Positions 33,428-43,600 of a stretch of DNA of 59,315 nt are shown piece by piece (the first letter of the stretch is position 1; each line of letters starts with the position of its first letter). Below the pieces are notes generated by a model. It saw only the letters and a program-made list of their open reading frames with translations, was not told the origin of the DNA and did no database searches. The DNA lies in contig NZ_JASNWF010000040.1 in NCBI RefSeq assembly GCF_030283205.1, positions 1 to 59,315 on the forward strand, given 5' to 3'. The stretch is from Actinomadura opuntiae. Lineage in GTDB: Bacteria > Actinomycetota > Actinomycetes > Streptosporangiales > Streptosporangiaceae. The translations under genes were made by a program, and so were the position numbers.

Positions 33428-35134
33428 GTGAAGGCACCTGCCACGACCGCGACCGTCCGGGTCGATCCGGCTCGCCTGGCCGACCATCCGCTGTCGAAAA
33501 CGAAGTTCGCCGTCTTCAACAGCGGCATCGTGCACGCGGCCACCTACCGGCGCGACGAGGCCGCCCTGCGGGCCACCCGCCCTGAATCGGTGCGCATCGA
33601 CATCGGCTGGGGCGCAGAGTGGATCGGCTACGAGCGAGAGATCAGCAAGCGCACCGGCGACGGATTCGCCTACGACTTCTCCGAGCTGGACGAGATCGGA
33701 ACGTTCCTGAACGGGCTCGGCATCCGCCCCTACTGGTCCTACTGCTACGTCCCCGCCCCCTACCAACCCGAGGACGGCGACTGGCGCGACCTGGACAAGG
33801 ACGACAGCGACTGGGTGGAGATGGTGCGTGCCTACGTCGAAGGCGCGCGCGAACGCGGAGTGCAGGTCGGCTACCACGAGGTCTATAATGAGCCCGACCT
33901 GCGCGACGAGAAGACCGGCGAGGCGGTCTTCTTCGGCGGCGACCTGAAGGACTACCTGCAGCTCTATCGCGCCACCGCGACGGCGATCCGCCGGGCCGAC
34001 CCCGACACCCCGGTGGGCGGCCCGGCACTGGCCTCGGTGATGGCCAACGAGCACTGGATCCCGGCCTTCCTCGATGTGGTGCGAGCCGAAGCGCTGCCGC
34101 TGGACTTCTTCTCCTTCCACCACTACGGCACGCACAGCGTCAAGGTCGCCTTGGCCAAGGTGCTGCGGCACCTGGACGAGCGCCCCGACCTGGGCCAGGT
34201 GGAGGTCCACCTCAACGAGTACAACTCCTACCCCGTCGACTACCCGCGCGGCGGCATCCAGGACGGCCACCACATGGCGGCCGCCATGCTCGCCGACTTC
34301 GCCACACTGCTGGCCGTACCCGGTCTGACCAAGGTGAGCTGGGCGCAGTTCCTCGACAGCGGCCACGGCAACTACTCCGGCATGGTCACCATCGACGGCG
34401 AGCGCAAGCCCGTGCTCAGCGCGTACGAGTTCTACCAGAACATGCCCACTGACCGGTGCGTCCTGCAGGTCGACGGCCCTGCCGAGGTGGGCGGCCTGGC
34501 GGGGGCCGAACCCGGACGGCTGTGCGTGGCGGTGTGGAACCGCGCGTCCCGGGCCGTCCGCGCCGACCTGGATCTGGGCGACGACACCTTCGAGACCGTC
34601 GTGCTGCGCAGGATCGACGCCGAGCACGACGGTACGGCCGCCGAGCAGCGGCCGACCGGCCGGAACCAGCGACTGGACCTGCCTCGCGGCGGTGTCGCCC
34701 TGCTGGAGGTGCGCACCGCCGCCCAGCCGACCGCTGCGGCCGCGCCGGCGGGGACGGTTCGCCGGGTACGGCACCACTACACTGCGCGCACCACCACCTC
34801 CTGGGCCGACCTGGAGGAGAGCACCACCACATTCCGGCTCGGTACGGCAAGCGATCCGCATGCTGTACCGGTCATCACAGCCGACCTGACCGGCTGCGGC
34901 GGCTCGATGACCGTCAGCGGGCGGCTGAGCGGAGCGGACGGTGGTCCGGTGTCACAGGGTGATCTCACCGTACGCATCGATGGACCACGGGAGTGCCGGC
35001 AGGTCGCCCTGCGCAGCGAGTACAGGCACGTGGTGGACCTGGCCGACCTCGGCGCCGACGCCGGCCAGGTGCGCGTCACGGTGACGTTGCGTGAGGCGCC
35101 CGAGCACACCTTCGCGGTCGTCACTCTCACCTGA
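33428..35134 (+). CDS. GH39-like glycosidase
   Basis: The 568-residue protein is a clan GH-A TIM barrel followed by C-terminal beta-domains. The acid/base is E155 in EVYNEPDL and the nucleophile is E264 in VHLNEYNS, as in GH39 beta-xylosidases and alpha-L-iduronidases. There is no signal peptide, so it acts on imported substrate. GTG start with GGAAAGGAA upstream, 22 bases after the permease. The residues after about 350 form beta-sandwich-like modules. It probably removes a xylosyl or related beta-linked sugar; the exact glycan is not evident. Confidence 0.85.
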   Translation: MKAPATTATVRVDPARLADHPLSKTKFAVFNSGIVHAATYRRDEAALRATRPESVRIDIGWGAEWIGYEREISKRTGDGFAYDFSELDEIGTFLNGLGIRPYWSYCYVPAPYQPEDGDWRDLDKDDSDWVEMVRAYVEGARERGVQVGYHEVYNEPDLRDEKTGEAVFFGGDLKDYLQLYRATATAIRRADPDTPVGGPALASVMANEHWIPAFLDVVRAEALPLDFFSFHHYGTHSVKVALAKVLRHLDERPDLGQVEVHLNEYNSYPVDYPRGGIQDGHHMAAAMLADFATLLAVPGLTKVSWAQFLDSGHGNYSGMVTIDGERKPVLSAYEFYQNMPTDRCVLQVDGPAEVGGLAGAEPGRLCVAVWNRASRAVRADLDLGDDTFETVVLRRIDAEHDGTAAEQRPTGRNQRLDLPRGGVALLEVRTAAQPTAAAAPAGTVRRVRHHYTARTTTSWADLEESTTTFRLGTASDPHAVPVITADLTGCGGSMTVSGRLSGADGGPVSQGDLTVRIDGPRECRQVALRSEYRHVVDLADLGADAGQVRVTVTLREAPEHTFAVVTLT

Positions 35135-35184
35135 CCCGACTTCGGCCGACGCGACAGCGCATCACCGGGGACCTAAGGAGTACC

Positions 35185-36990
35185 TTGCCCACGCCCTTGC
35201 ACGACCATCATCCACGTCCACTGCTGGCCCGCCCCACCTGGCGGGACCTGAGTGGCGAGTGGCAGTTCGCCTACGACGACGGCGACGTCGGGCTCGCCGA
35301 GCGCTGGCAGCGCCGCGCCGAGATGTTCGACCGGACGATCAGGGTGCCCTTCCCGCCGGAGTCCCCGGCCAGCGGTATCGGTGACACCGGCTATCACCCG
35401 GTGCTGTGGTACCGCCGGATCTTCACCGTGGACCCGCCCCGGCCGGGCCGGCGCGTGATGCTGCGCTTCGGCGCCGTCGACTACCGGGCCGATGTGTGGG
35501 TCAACGGTGAGCACATCGCCTCGCACGAGGGCGGCCAGACACCGTTCGGCGCCGACATCACCGACGCGCTCGCCGCCGACGGGCAGCAGGTTCTGACCGT
35601 GCGCGCCTTCGACGACCCGCACGATCTGGAACAGCCGCGCGGCAAGCAGGACTGGCAGGAGCGCCCGCACGTCATCTGGTACGAACGCACCACCGGCATC
35701 TGGCAGCCCGTCTGGCTGGAGGAGGTTCCGGGCGACCATGTCGAGCAGCTGCGCTGGACGCCCACCGAGACCCCCGGCGAGGTCGATCTCGACCTGCGGC
35801 TCGCCCGTCGCACCACGGGTGCGGTCCGGGTGTCGGTGCGCCTGGAACTCGACGGGCGTGTCCTGGCCGACGAGACCTCCACGGTGACCGGATCCCGGCT
35901 GCGCAGGCGCCTCGTCGTGCAGGAAGGCGACCACGATGCCGAGCCGCACCACCTGCAGTGGACACCCGAACAGCCGACTCTGTGCCAGGCGACCATCATC
36001 GTGCGCGCCGTGGACGGCGCGGAATCGGGTGACGTCGTGCACAGTTATGTCGGCTTCAGAACCGCCGGCACCGAGACCCGCTCCTTCCTGCTCAACGGCC
36101 TGCCGTACCCCCTGAGGCTGGCCCTGTCGCAGGGGTACTGGCCGCAGTCTCACCTGGCGGCGCCGAGCGCCGAGGCGCTACGTGCCGAGGTCGAACTCAT
36201 CAAACAGCTCGGCTTCAACGGCATCCGCGTCCACCAGAAGGTCGAAGACCCCCGTTTCCTGTACTGGTGCGACCGGCTCGGCCTGCTGGTGTGGGCCGAC
36301 TCGGCGGCGAGTTTCTCCCACAGCCCTCGTTCCCTGGCTCGCACGACCCGCGAGTGGATCGAGATCGTCGAACGTGACGCCGGCCATCCCTGCGTGGTGG
36401 CGTGGGTAGCGTTCAACGAGAGCTGGGGCGTGCCCCAGCTCGCATGCTCCGCCGCCCAGCGCGATGCTGTACGGAGCCTGTATCACCTGCTCAAAGCGCT
36501 CGACCCGTCCCGGCCGGTGATCGGCAACGACGGCTGGGAGCATGTCAGCGGCGATTTGCTCGGAATTCATGACTACACCCACGATCCCGAAGCAATCCGC
36601 GACCGATACGGCGACGCCACCCGCCTCCGCCACACGGTGACGGGCGGACGGCCCGGTGGCCGCCGACTCACCGTCAACGACCAGGCACCCGCCGTGCCGG
36701 TGGTGCTCAGCGAGTTCGGCGGCTTCACCCACGCTCCCGACGACCCGACCGCCTGGGCCGGCTACGGAGTCACCGATTCCCCCGAGCAACTCCTGGAACG
36801 GCTCGCCGCGCTGTTCGAGGCCGTCCACGCCGCCAAGGACCTGGCCGGCTTCTGTTACACCCAACTCACCGACACCGCACAAGAGCGCAACGGTCTGCTG
36901 ACCGAGGACCGCAAACCCAAAGCCGACCCGGTCGTGATCGCCCGCATCGTCCAAGGCCGACCCTCGCGTCCGTCGGGTGTGTCGACCTGA
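35185..36990 (+). CDS. GH2 family beta-glycosidase
   Basis: The 601-residue protein has the GH2 order: N-terminal jelly roll (LSGEWQFAYDDGD), an Ig-like domain and a TIM barrel. The acid/base is E412 in VAFNESWG and the nucleophile is E510 in LSEFGGF. This short form resembles small GH2 beta-galactosidases, glucuronidases or arabinopyranosidases more than LacZ. There is no signal peptide. The start is TTG with a strong TAAGGAG six bases upstream. It is last in the ABC-GH39-GH2 operon and probably trims the same imported oligosaccharide. Confidence 0.88.
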   Translation: MPTPLHDHHPRPLLARPTWRDLSGEWQFAYDDGDVGLAERWQRRAEMFDRTIRVPFPPESPASGIGDTGYHPVLWYRRIFTVDPPRPGRRVMLRFGAVDYRADVWVNGEHIASHEGGQTPFGADITDALAADGQQVLTVRAFDDPHDLEQPRGKQDWQERPHVIWYERTTGIWQPVWLEEVPGDHVEQLRWTPTETPGEVDLDLRLARRTTGAVRVSVRLELDGRVLADETSTVTGSRLRRRLVVQEGDHDAEPHHLQWTPEQPTLCQATIIVRAVDGAESGDVVHSYVGFRTAGTETRSFLLNGLPYPLRLALSQGYWPQSHLAAPSAEALRAEVELIKQLGFNGIRVHQKVEDPRFLYWCDRLGLLVWADSAASFSHSPRSLARTTREWIEIVERDAGHPCVVAWVAFNESWGVPQLACSAAQRDAVRSLYHLLKALDPSRPVIGNDGWEHVSGDLLGIHDYTHDPEAIRDRYGDATRLRHTVTGGRPGGRRLTVNDQAPAVPVVLSEFGGFTHAPDDPTAWAGYGVTDSPEQLLERLAALFEAVHAAKDLAGFCYTQLTDTAQERNGLLTEDRKPKADPVVIARIVQGRPSRPSGVST

Positions 36991-37073
36991 CGGCGACGTC
37001 CGCGGCCGCGATGGGCTGATCCGCGCCCGTAGACCACCGTGCGGATAGCGTCGAACGGCCTGGCTACACGTTG

Positions 37074-37575
37074 ATGTACTGTGCGGCGAGGACGGCTCCC
37101 ACGTGGGTGGTGTGTTCGATGATCTGGTCGGCATCGAGGGGCGGGGCGCCGTCCAGCCAAGCGGTGAGGAGTTCGACGAAGCCGCCGACGCCCATCAGGG
37201 TGCTCATGCGCAGGGCCGTCTCGTCGACGTCCGGGCGGAAGTGAGGGCGTCCCGCCTCGATGACCAGGTCGGTGAAGGACTGGATAGTGTCGCGGCGGCG
37301 CTGCTGGAGGACCGGGCTGCCGGCGTGTTCGCCGAAGCCGATGCGGGCGCGGCGCGGATCGCCGGCGACGGACCGGACGAACGTGGTGATCGTGGCGCGG
37401 AGCTGGGCGATCGGGTCGGGTCCTGCCGCGATGATGGCCTCGGTGAGCAGGGCGTGACCGCGGCCCAGCCCTGGTCGCCCCAGATCTCCAGCGCCGCTTC
37501 CACCAGCCGCCGGCGCCGGTCGGCCCGGCGCTCGTCGGCGCTGCGGCCCCCGTAGGTGCGTGGTCCAGATCTCAC
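37074..37575 (-). pseudogene. TetR family regulator with DNA-binding core deleted
   Basis: The frame from GTG 37575 gives RRRLVEAALEIWGDQGWAAVT, the first helix of a TetR domain. Immediately after, in another frame, the sequence reads ALLTEAIIAAGPDPIAQLRA and continues as a normal TetR ligand domain to the stop at 37074 (LAAQYINV). The roughly 25 residues holding the recognition helix and the YxxF motif are missing, and the two parts are out of frame, so no functional regulator can be made. Confidence 0.8.
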
Positions 37576-37609
37576 CTTTCCATCTTGACGGCAGTCGCCC
37601 GCAGAATCA

Positions 37610-38542
37610 GTGTCACGGCGGGCCCGCCGGGCCGCGTGGATCACCGCGTGGACGCTTCGGCCGGTCACCGCGCGCATCCCGCTGAACGGCCTCGGGGTGC
37701 GATTCTCGCGCGGGTTGGTGGCCCGAGCGCTGGCCCGCCTGGGCCCGGCGGTCCCCGGCAGCCGCATCACCGGTGTCCGGGCACCGCGCGGCGAGTGGGT
37801 GCGGGGGCCGGGGGTCGGGCGCGACGACACGGTGATCCTCTACCTGCACGGCAGCGCCTACCTGCTGTGCTCGGCGCGGACGCACCGGGGGCTGACCTCC
37901 CGGTTGTCGGCCGCGACCGGGCTGCCGGTGTTCGCCTGCGACTACCGGCTCGCGCCCGAGCACCGCTTCCCCTACGCCGCCGCCGACGTCCGGCAGGCCT
38001 ATGACTGGCTCCGCCAGACCTGCGGGTACGACGCCGACCGGATCGTGGTCGCGGGCGACTCGGCGGGCGGGCACCTGGCCGTCGACCTGGCGCTGCAACT
38101 GGAGCGGGACGGGCTGCCGGGCCTGGCGGCACTGGTGCTGTTCTCCCCGCTGATCGACCTGTCCCTGCAACCGGCCGAACGCCGGGAACGGATCCGCCGC
38201 GATCCGATGATCTCGGCGGCCACGGCGCGCCGGCTGGTCGGCCAGTACATCCGGGACGCCGACCCCGAATCCCCGAGGCTGGTCCTGGCTCCGCAGGCCG
38301 GGGAGCGGATGCCGCCCACGTTGGTCCAGGCGGGCGGGGCGGAGATGCTCGCGGCCGACGCCGAGCATCTCGCGGAGGTGATCACCGCCGGCGGCGGGCG
38401 GTGCGAGCTGCAGATCTGGCCGGGTCAGATGCACGTGTTCCATGCGCTGCCGCGGATCATCCCCGAATCCCGAGCCGCGCTGAGCGAGGCCGCGGCGTTC
38501 GTGCGCGAGATCGTCGCGGCTCGCTCCCGGGCCGCGGCATGA
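37610..38542 (+). CDS. Hormone-sensitive-lipase-type alpha/beta hydrolase
   Basis: The 310-residue esterase has the oxyanion motif LYLHGSAY (HGGG variant), YRLAPEH, the nucleophile serine in GDSAGGH near residue 150, a late acidic residue near GGAEMLAADAEH and the histidine in GQMHVFH. The start is GTG at 37610, divergent from the TetR remnant. It is followed by SDR and Baeyer-Villiger remnants, a combination used for ketone or ester breakdown, so it is probably the surviving esterase of a decaying pathway. It appears intact. Confidence 0.88.
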   Translation: MSRRARRAAWITAWTLRPVTARIPLNGLGVRFSRGLVARALARLGPAVPGSRITGVRAPRGEWVRGPGVGRDDTVILYLHGSAYLLCSARTHRGLTSRLSAATGLPVFACDYRLAPEHRFPYAAADVRQAYDWLRQTCGYDADRIVVAGDSAGGHLAVDLALQLERDGLPGLAALVLFSPLIDLSLQPAERRERIRRDPMISAATARRLVGQYIRDADPESPRLVLAPQAGERMPPTLVQAGGAEMLAADAEHLAEVITAGGGRCELQIWPGQMHVFHALPRIIPESRAALSEAAAFVREIVAARSRAAA

Positions 38543-38721
38543 GCGGCGGGAGGACCCGCGGGGCGCACGCGGTCGTAACCGGCGCGGGCAGCGGCATCGG
38601 CCGCGCGTTCGCTGCGGAACTGGCGCGGCGCGGCGGCAGGGTCGTGTGCGCCGACCTCGACCCCGCGACCGCCCGGCAGACCGCCGAGCGCATCGGCGCG
38701 AGGGAAGGGGCTCGCGGATGA
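38539..38721 (+). pseudogene. SDR N-terminal stub
   Basis: Sixty residues carry the Rossmann start VVTGAGSGIGRAFAAELARR and VVCADLD, then end at a stop overlapping the next start (ATGA). An SDR needs about 250 residues; the catalytic part is gone. The ATG overlaps the esterase stop, so the gene was once coupled in this operon and lost its rear portion by deletion. Confidence 0.85.
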
Positions 38722-39599
38722 GGGACCTGTCCGTCCTGATCATCGGGGCCGGGTTCTCCGGCCTCGGCACGGCCGTCGCGCTGCGGCGCGAGGGAATCGA
38801 CGACTTCGCCGTCCTCGTGCGGGCCGACGACGTCGGCGGCACCTGGCGCGACCACACTTGCCCCGGTGCGGCCTGCGACATCCCGTCCTTGCTGTACTCC
38901 TTCTCCTTCGCACCCAACCCCGGCTGGTCACGAACCTATTCGGGCAGCACCGAGATCCTCGCCTACATCCGCCGCATCGCGGACGCCCACGACCTGCGCC
39001 GACACATCACCTTCGGCGCCGACGTCACCGGGCTCGGTCTTCCAACGCACCCCCGTTGGGTCTGTCCCCCGCCGGAATCCGCACCAGCGACGGCGTCGAA
39101 CACCAAGTCGACTGCATCGTGTTCGCCACCGGATTCCACGTCAGGAAAACCGGAACACCCTTCCCCGTCACCGGCCGCGGCGGCCGCGACCTCGCCACCG
39201 AATGGAACCGCGGCGCCCAGGCCTACAAGAGCGTCAACGTCGCGGGCTTACCCCAACCTGTTCATCACCGCCGGCCCCGACTCCGGCCCCGGGCACAACT
39301 CCCTGCTCGTCTACAGCGAGGCCCAGATCAACTACATCGTCCACGGCATCCGCACCATCCTGCACCGCAACCTCGCCACCCTCGACGTCAAGAAGAACGC
39401 CCAAGACACCTACAACCGCCGCATCCAGCACCGCCTCACCCGAACAACCTGGAACTCCGGCTGCAGCAGCTGGTACCTCACCGCCGACGGCTTCAACGCC
39501 ACCATGTACCCCGGCTTCGCCACCCGATACAAACGGCAACTCGACCACCTCGACCTCGACCACTACTACCTCAGCCACACGCCCGCCGCCGAGGCCTGA
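38718..39599 (+). pseudogene. Baeyer-Villiger/flavin monooxygenase with deletion and frameshifts
   Basis: The frame begins with the FAD motif LIIGAGFSGLGTAVALR and runs normally to about residue 110 (RRHITFGADVTG). It then jumps to the late segment LSPAGIRTSDGVEHQVDCIV in another frame, where the family motif CIVFATGFH is found, and near 39249 shifts again into YPNLFITAGPDSGPGHNSLL and the normal C-terminus. About 200 residues between are missing relative to the usual 490 or so. A single extra base near 39249 explains the second shift. The product cannot be functional. Confidence 0.82.
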
Positions 39600-39766
39600 G
39601 GAGAACCAGATCGGCAAGCCGGTCGGCCTCTCCAAGACGGAGTTGTGCCAGCGAGATCACCTTCACCCGTAGGTACGAGAACCGCAGCACCGACGACCCG
39701 GACATCGATCCCGACCCGCTCGAGTCCTGCGACGCCGACGACGCGAACGGCTCGTGGGCCCGCTGG

Positions 39767-40489
39767 TCAGAGCCATCCGTGATCGGCGAACCACTCCGCA
39801 CACCAACTGGTCCACCGCGCGACGTAGGGCGTGCCCGTGGCCAGTCCGAGGCCGTGGGCGCCGCCCGGTACCACGTGCAGTTCGACTGGGACGCCGGCCC
39901 GGTGCAACGCAGAGGTGTACCGCAAGGCGTGTTCGACATCGACTGATTCGTCGGCGGCGGTGTGCCAGCAGAAGACAGGGGGCGTCGAGGGATGGACGCC
40001 GTATTCCAAAGACGCCTCTCGCAGTGCGGCGTTCGGAGCATCAGCACCGAGCAGGGCTCTCGACGAGCCCAGGTGGGGGCGGTGGGTGAACGAGATCACG
40101 GGATAGCAGAGCACGGTGAGGTCCGGCCGTTCGGCGCCTTCGGCGTCCCAGCCTCCCGACAGCCAGGCGGCCAGGTGACCGCCGGCTGAGAAGCCGAGAA
40201 CGGCGACTCGGGACGAGTCGGCGGTCTCCCCGGCTGCGCCCCCGCGAAGGGCCCGCATGGCGGCCCGCGCATCGTCCAACGGCGCCCGTGTTCCCTGCGG
40301 CTCGGTGCCATAGCGCAGGACGCACGCGTGCAGGCCCAGGCCGTTCAGCCAGTCGGCCACAGGCTCGGCTTCATGCGGGGAATGGGCCCTGTAGCCTCCG
40401 CCTGGCAGCACGAGCACCACCGGTACCGGGGTCTCCGCGTCCGCCTCGGCGTGGAAGATGCGGAGTTGATCGTTCAAGTTCCCGGTCAT
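39767..40489 (-). CDS. Alpha/beta hydrolase, acetyl-xylan/carbohydrate esterase type
   Basis: The 240-residue protein is a compact alpha/beta hydrolase with the oxyanion motif VLPGGGY, nucleophile serine in GFSAGGH near residue 104, aspartate in HTAADESV and histidine in GGAHGLGL, resembling the BD-FAE/Axe2 esterases that remove acyl groups from plant polysaccharide fragments. There is no signal peptide. It diverges from a GH78 rhamnosidase gene, with a TGAA-N4-TTCA-like site between them, so it probably deacetylates the imported oligosaccharide. Confidence 0.85.
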   Translation of the reverse strand: MTGNLNDQLRIFHAEADAETPVPVVLVLPGGGYRAHSPHEAEPVADWLNGLGLHACVLRYGTEPQGTRAPLDDARAAMRALRGGAAGETADSSRVAVLGFSAGGHLAAWLSGGWDAEGAERPDLTVLCYPVISFTHRPHLGSSRALLGADAPNAALREASLEYGVHPSTPPVFCWHTAADESVDVEHALRYTSALHRAGVPVELHVVPGGAHGLGLATGTPYVARWTSWCAEWFADHGWL

Positions 40490-40543
40490 CCCGCGGCTCT
40501 CCCGTTCGCGAGTTGCTCAGCACCCACAGAGGCGGGCGGCAAT

Positions 40544-40555
40544 TGAAAGCATTTA
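40544..40555. promoter_or_regulatory. TGAA-N4-TTCA-like site, esterase side
   Basis: TGAAAGCATTTA differs from the TGAA-N4-TTCA pattern at one position. It lies 55 bases upstream of the esterase start. Confidence 0.5.
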
Positions 40556-40666
40556 AACATGTCCGGCGCCAAGCCGGAAGGCCGAGGTCATAGCCTCTGG
40601 CATCGCGTTCTTTGCTGCTCGACTCCTTGACCTCCCCCTGCTCCAACGCTACGGTTTTGGCTCTAT

Positions 40667-40678
40667 TGAATAGTTTCA
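40667..40678. promoter_or_regulatory. TGAA-N4-TTCA site before GH78
   Basis: TGAATAGTTTCA is an exact match to the arm pattern found at 47666, 54168, 54371 and 57815. It lies 20 bases before the GH78 start, overlapping the probable transcription start. Confidence 0.65.
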
Positions 40679-40697
40679 AACGCTCGGGAGCGCCTCT

Positions 40698-43600
40698 TTG
40701 CAGCCCTCGCGATCTCACCGCCCGTCGCCGGCCGGCCCGTTGCGGCCCGTCATGCTCACCACGGAGCGCGTGGTCGACCCTCTGGGGGTCGATGAGGGGC
40801 GGCCGCTGTTCGGCTGGCGGCTGGAAGGGGACGGCCGCGGCCGGGCACAGAGCGCATACCGCCTGGTCGTGGCTGTCGAGACAGACCCCGCGAGCACCGG
40901 CGCGCAGATGCTCTGGGACAGTGGTTGGCGGGAGGGCGACGAGAACGTTGATGTGGCTTACGGCGGCCCGTCCTTGTCGGCGCGCACACGATACCTGTGG
41001 CGTGTGCGCGTGGCCGATGAGCACGGCCGACGCTCCGCGTGGAGCGATCCCGCCGCTTTCGAAACCGGTCTGGCACCGGGAGGTCCGGACGCACAGGCCG
41101 CTTTTCCCGCCGCGTGGATCACCGCCCCCGGCGAACTGGAGTCGGCCGCCCTGCCCGGGCTCGACACAGCGGATGGGCAACACGACATATACCGGATCCG
41201 CGCCGCTTGCCCTGATCCCGCAACGGGCCGCAAGAACTGCGCCACGGTCTTCCGCGTCCGTTTCGCAGCCCGGTCAGGCGCCGTACCTGCCGCCGCACGC
41301 TTGCTCGCCACCGGCTCCGGCACGGTGACGGCGGTACTCAACGGCGTCCCCGTCCCGGTTGACGGCCTCCCCTCCCCCGCCCTGGCCGTGGCCATGGAGA
41401 AGCCGGTGGACGGCCATCATGCGCTAGCCGTCCTGGTACAGGACGATGACGAGCAGACCGGGCACGGCCCGGTCGACCGCGACAGCGGGCCGTACCTGCT
41501 CGCCGCTCTCACGGACGGCACCAGGAAGGCACGCCCCGGGCCCGCCGTCCCGCACGCGGTCGCCACCGACGATTCCTGGCGTGCCAGGCCGCTCTGTGCC
41601 GACGGTGAGGAGGACTGGACCGACCCGAGCCTGGACGACCGCGACGACGGCCGGTGGCCGCGCGCCATCGCCGACCGCCGCAACGGCGATGCCCCGGACG
41701 GCCGCGTCCCGTCGTCGCTGCGCCCCAGTCCCTATCTGAGACGTGCTTTCGAACTGCCGGCCCCGGTAACGAGGGCCCGGCTGTACGCCACGTCGCTCGG
41801 CCTGCATGAACTGCGCCTCAACGGTGTTCGTGTCGGCGATGAAGATCTCGCGCCCGGATGGACCGACTACGACCACCGCGTCACCTACCGCACCCACGAC
41901 GTCACCGGCGTGCTGGCTCCGGGGGCGAACACTTTGGCGGCCGTGCTGGCCGATGGCTGGTACGCCGGAAACATCTGCATCTTCGGAGATCGGCACTACG
42001 GTGCGGTCCGCGCGCTGGCGGCCATGCTGGTAGCGGACCATCCCGACGGCAGCACGACCACCGTCGTCACCGCCGCCGACGGCCGCTGGCGCGCGAGCCG
42101 CGGTGGCGTGTGCTACGCCGACCTGCAGAACGGCGAGGTATACGACGCCCGGGAGGAGCCCACCGGCTGGGACACCTCCCGCTACGACGATTCCGGCTGG
42201 ACGGCGGCCGTCGCGGCGGACGCCCCGCCCGGTGCCCGGATCGTCAGCGCGCTCGCCCCGCCCGTCCGCGCCCAGCGCCGGATCACCGCGGCCTCCGTGA
42301 CCGCCCTGCCCGGCGGCCGGCTGCTCACGGACTTCGGGGAGAACCTGGCCGGGCGGGTGCGCATCGACGTGCGCGGCACGGCCGGTGCCCGCGTGCTGCT
42401 GCGCCATGCCGAGGCGCTCAGGCACGACGGCGAGCTCTACACCGAGAATCTGCGAACAGCCCGAGCCACCGACGAATACGTCCTTCGCGGAGCCCCTGAC
42501 GGCGAGAGCTGGGAGCCGCGTTTCACCACGCACGGCTTCCGCTACTGCGAAATCATCCCACTCCCCCCGTCCGACGGCAGCGGCCCTGCTCCCACCGTCG
42601 ATTCGGCCACTGCCGTCGCGCTGTGGGCGGACATGCCGGCCACCGGCGATTTCGCCTGTTCGCATGCGGGGCTGAACACCTTGCACCGCAACATCGGGCG
42701 CTCACTACGAGGCAACTTCCTGTCCGTGCCCACCGACTGCCCGCAACGCGACGAACGCATGGGGTGGACCGGCGACATCCAGGTCTTCGCTCCCACCGCC
42801 GCCTTCCACCATGACATCCGCGGCTTTCTGCGCAGCTGGTTGCGGGAACTGCGCGGCGCCCAGCACCCTGACGGCGCGGTGCCGCACACCGTCCCCGACA
42901 TGTTCCGGCGCACCGTCCCCTACGGCGAGCGGGAGAGCGCGGCTGGAGCGGCGGGCTGGGGAGACGCCGCGGTGACCGTGCCCGCCGCGCTGCTGACCGC
43001 CTACGGCGATCGGCGAGCCGCCGGCGAAGCCCTGGACTCGATCGCCGCCTGGCTCGACCACCTCGCCGGCCACAGTGAGCAGGGAGTGCGGCCCGCCGGC
43101 GGTTTCGGTGACTGGCTGGCCCTCACCGACACGCCCACCGATCTGGTGGCCACCGCCTACTACGCCCACGCCGCACGCACCGCCGCCCGGCTCGCGGCTG
43201 CATGCGGTCACACCCATCGGCATGACGCGTGGACGGCGGCCTACCAGCGGGTACGAGCGGCCTTCCGAGAGCGATGGGTGGGCGGTGGCGGCGTCCTGCG
43301 TCCGGCGACGCAGACCGCGTACGTCCTCGCCCTGCACATCGGGTTGCTCGATCCGCATGAGATCGCGGACGCGGCCGACCGGCTGGCCGACGAGATCGCC
43401 TCTCGCGGGCACCACCTGACGACGGGGTTCCTCGGTACGCCATGGCTGCTGGACGCCCTGGCCGACGCCGGCCGGCTCGACGTCGCCCACCGGCTGCTGC
43501 TCCAGGACACCTACCCCTCGTGGCTGTACCCGGTCACCACGGGCGCCACCACGGTGTGGGAACGCTGGAACTCCTGGTCTGACTCCACCGGTTTCGCCGA

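Noticed and set aside
39600..39766. Possible short coding frame between the monooxygenase remnant and the esterase
   Set aside because: Aspartate-rich reading without start, ribosome site or known motif; probably leftover sequence of the decayed region.
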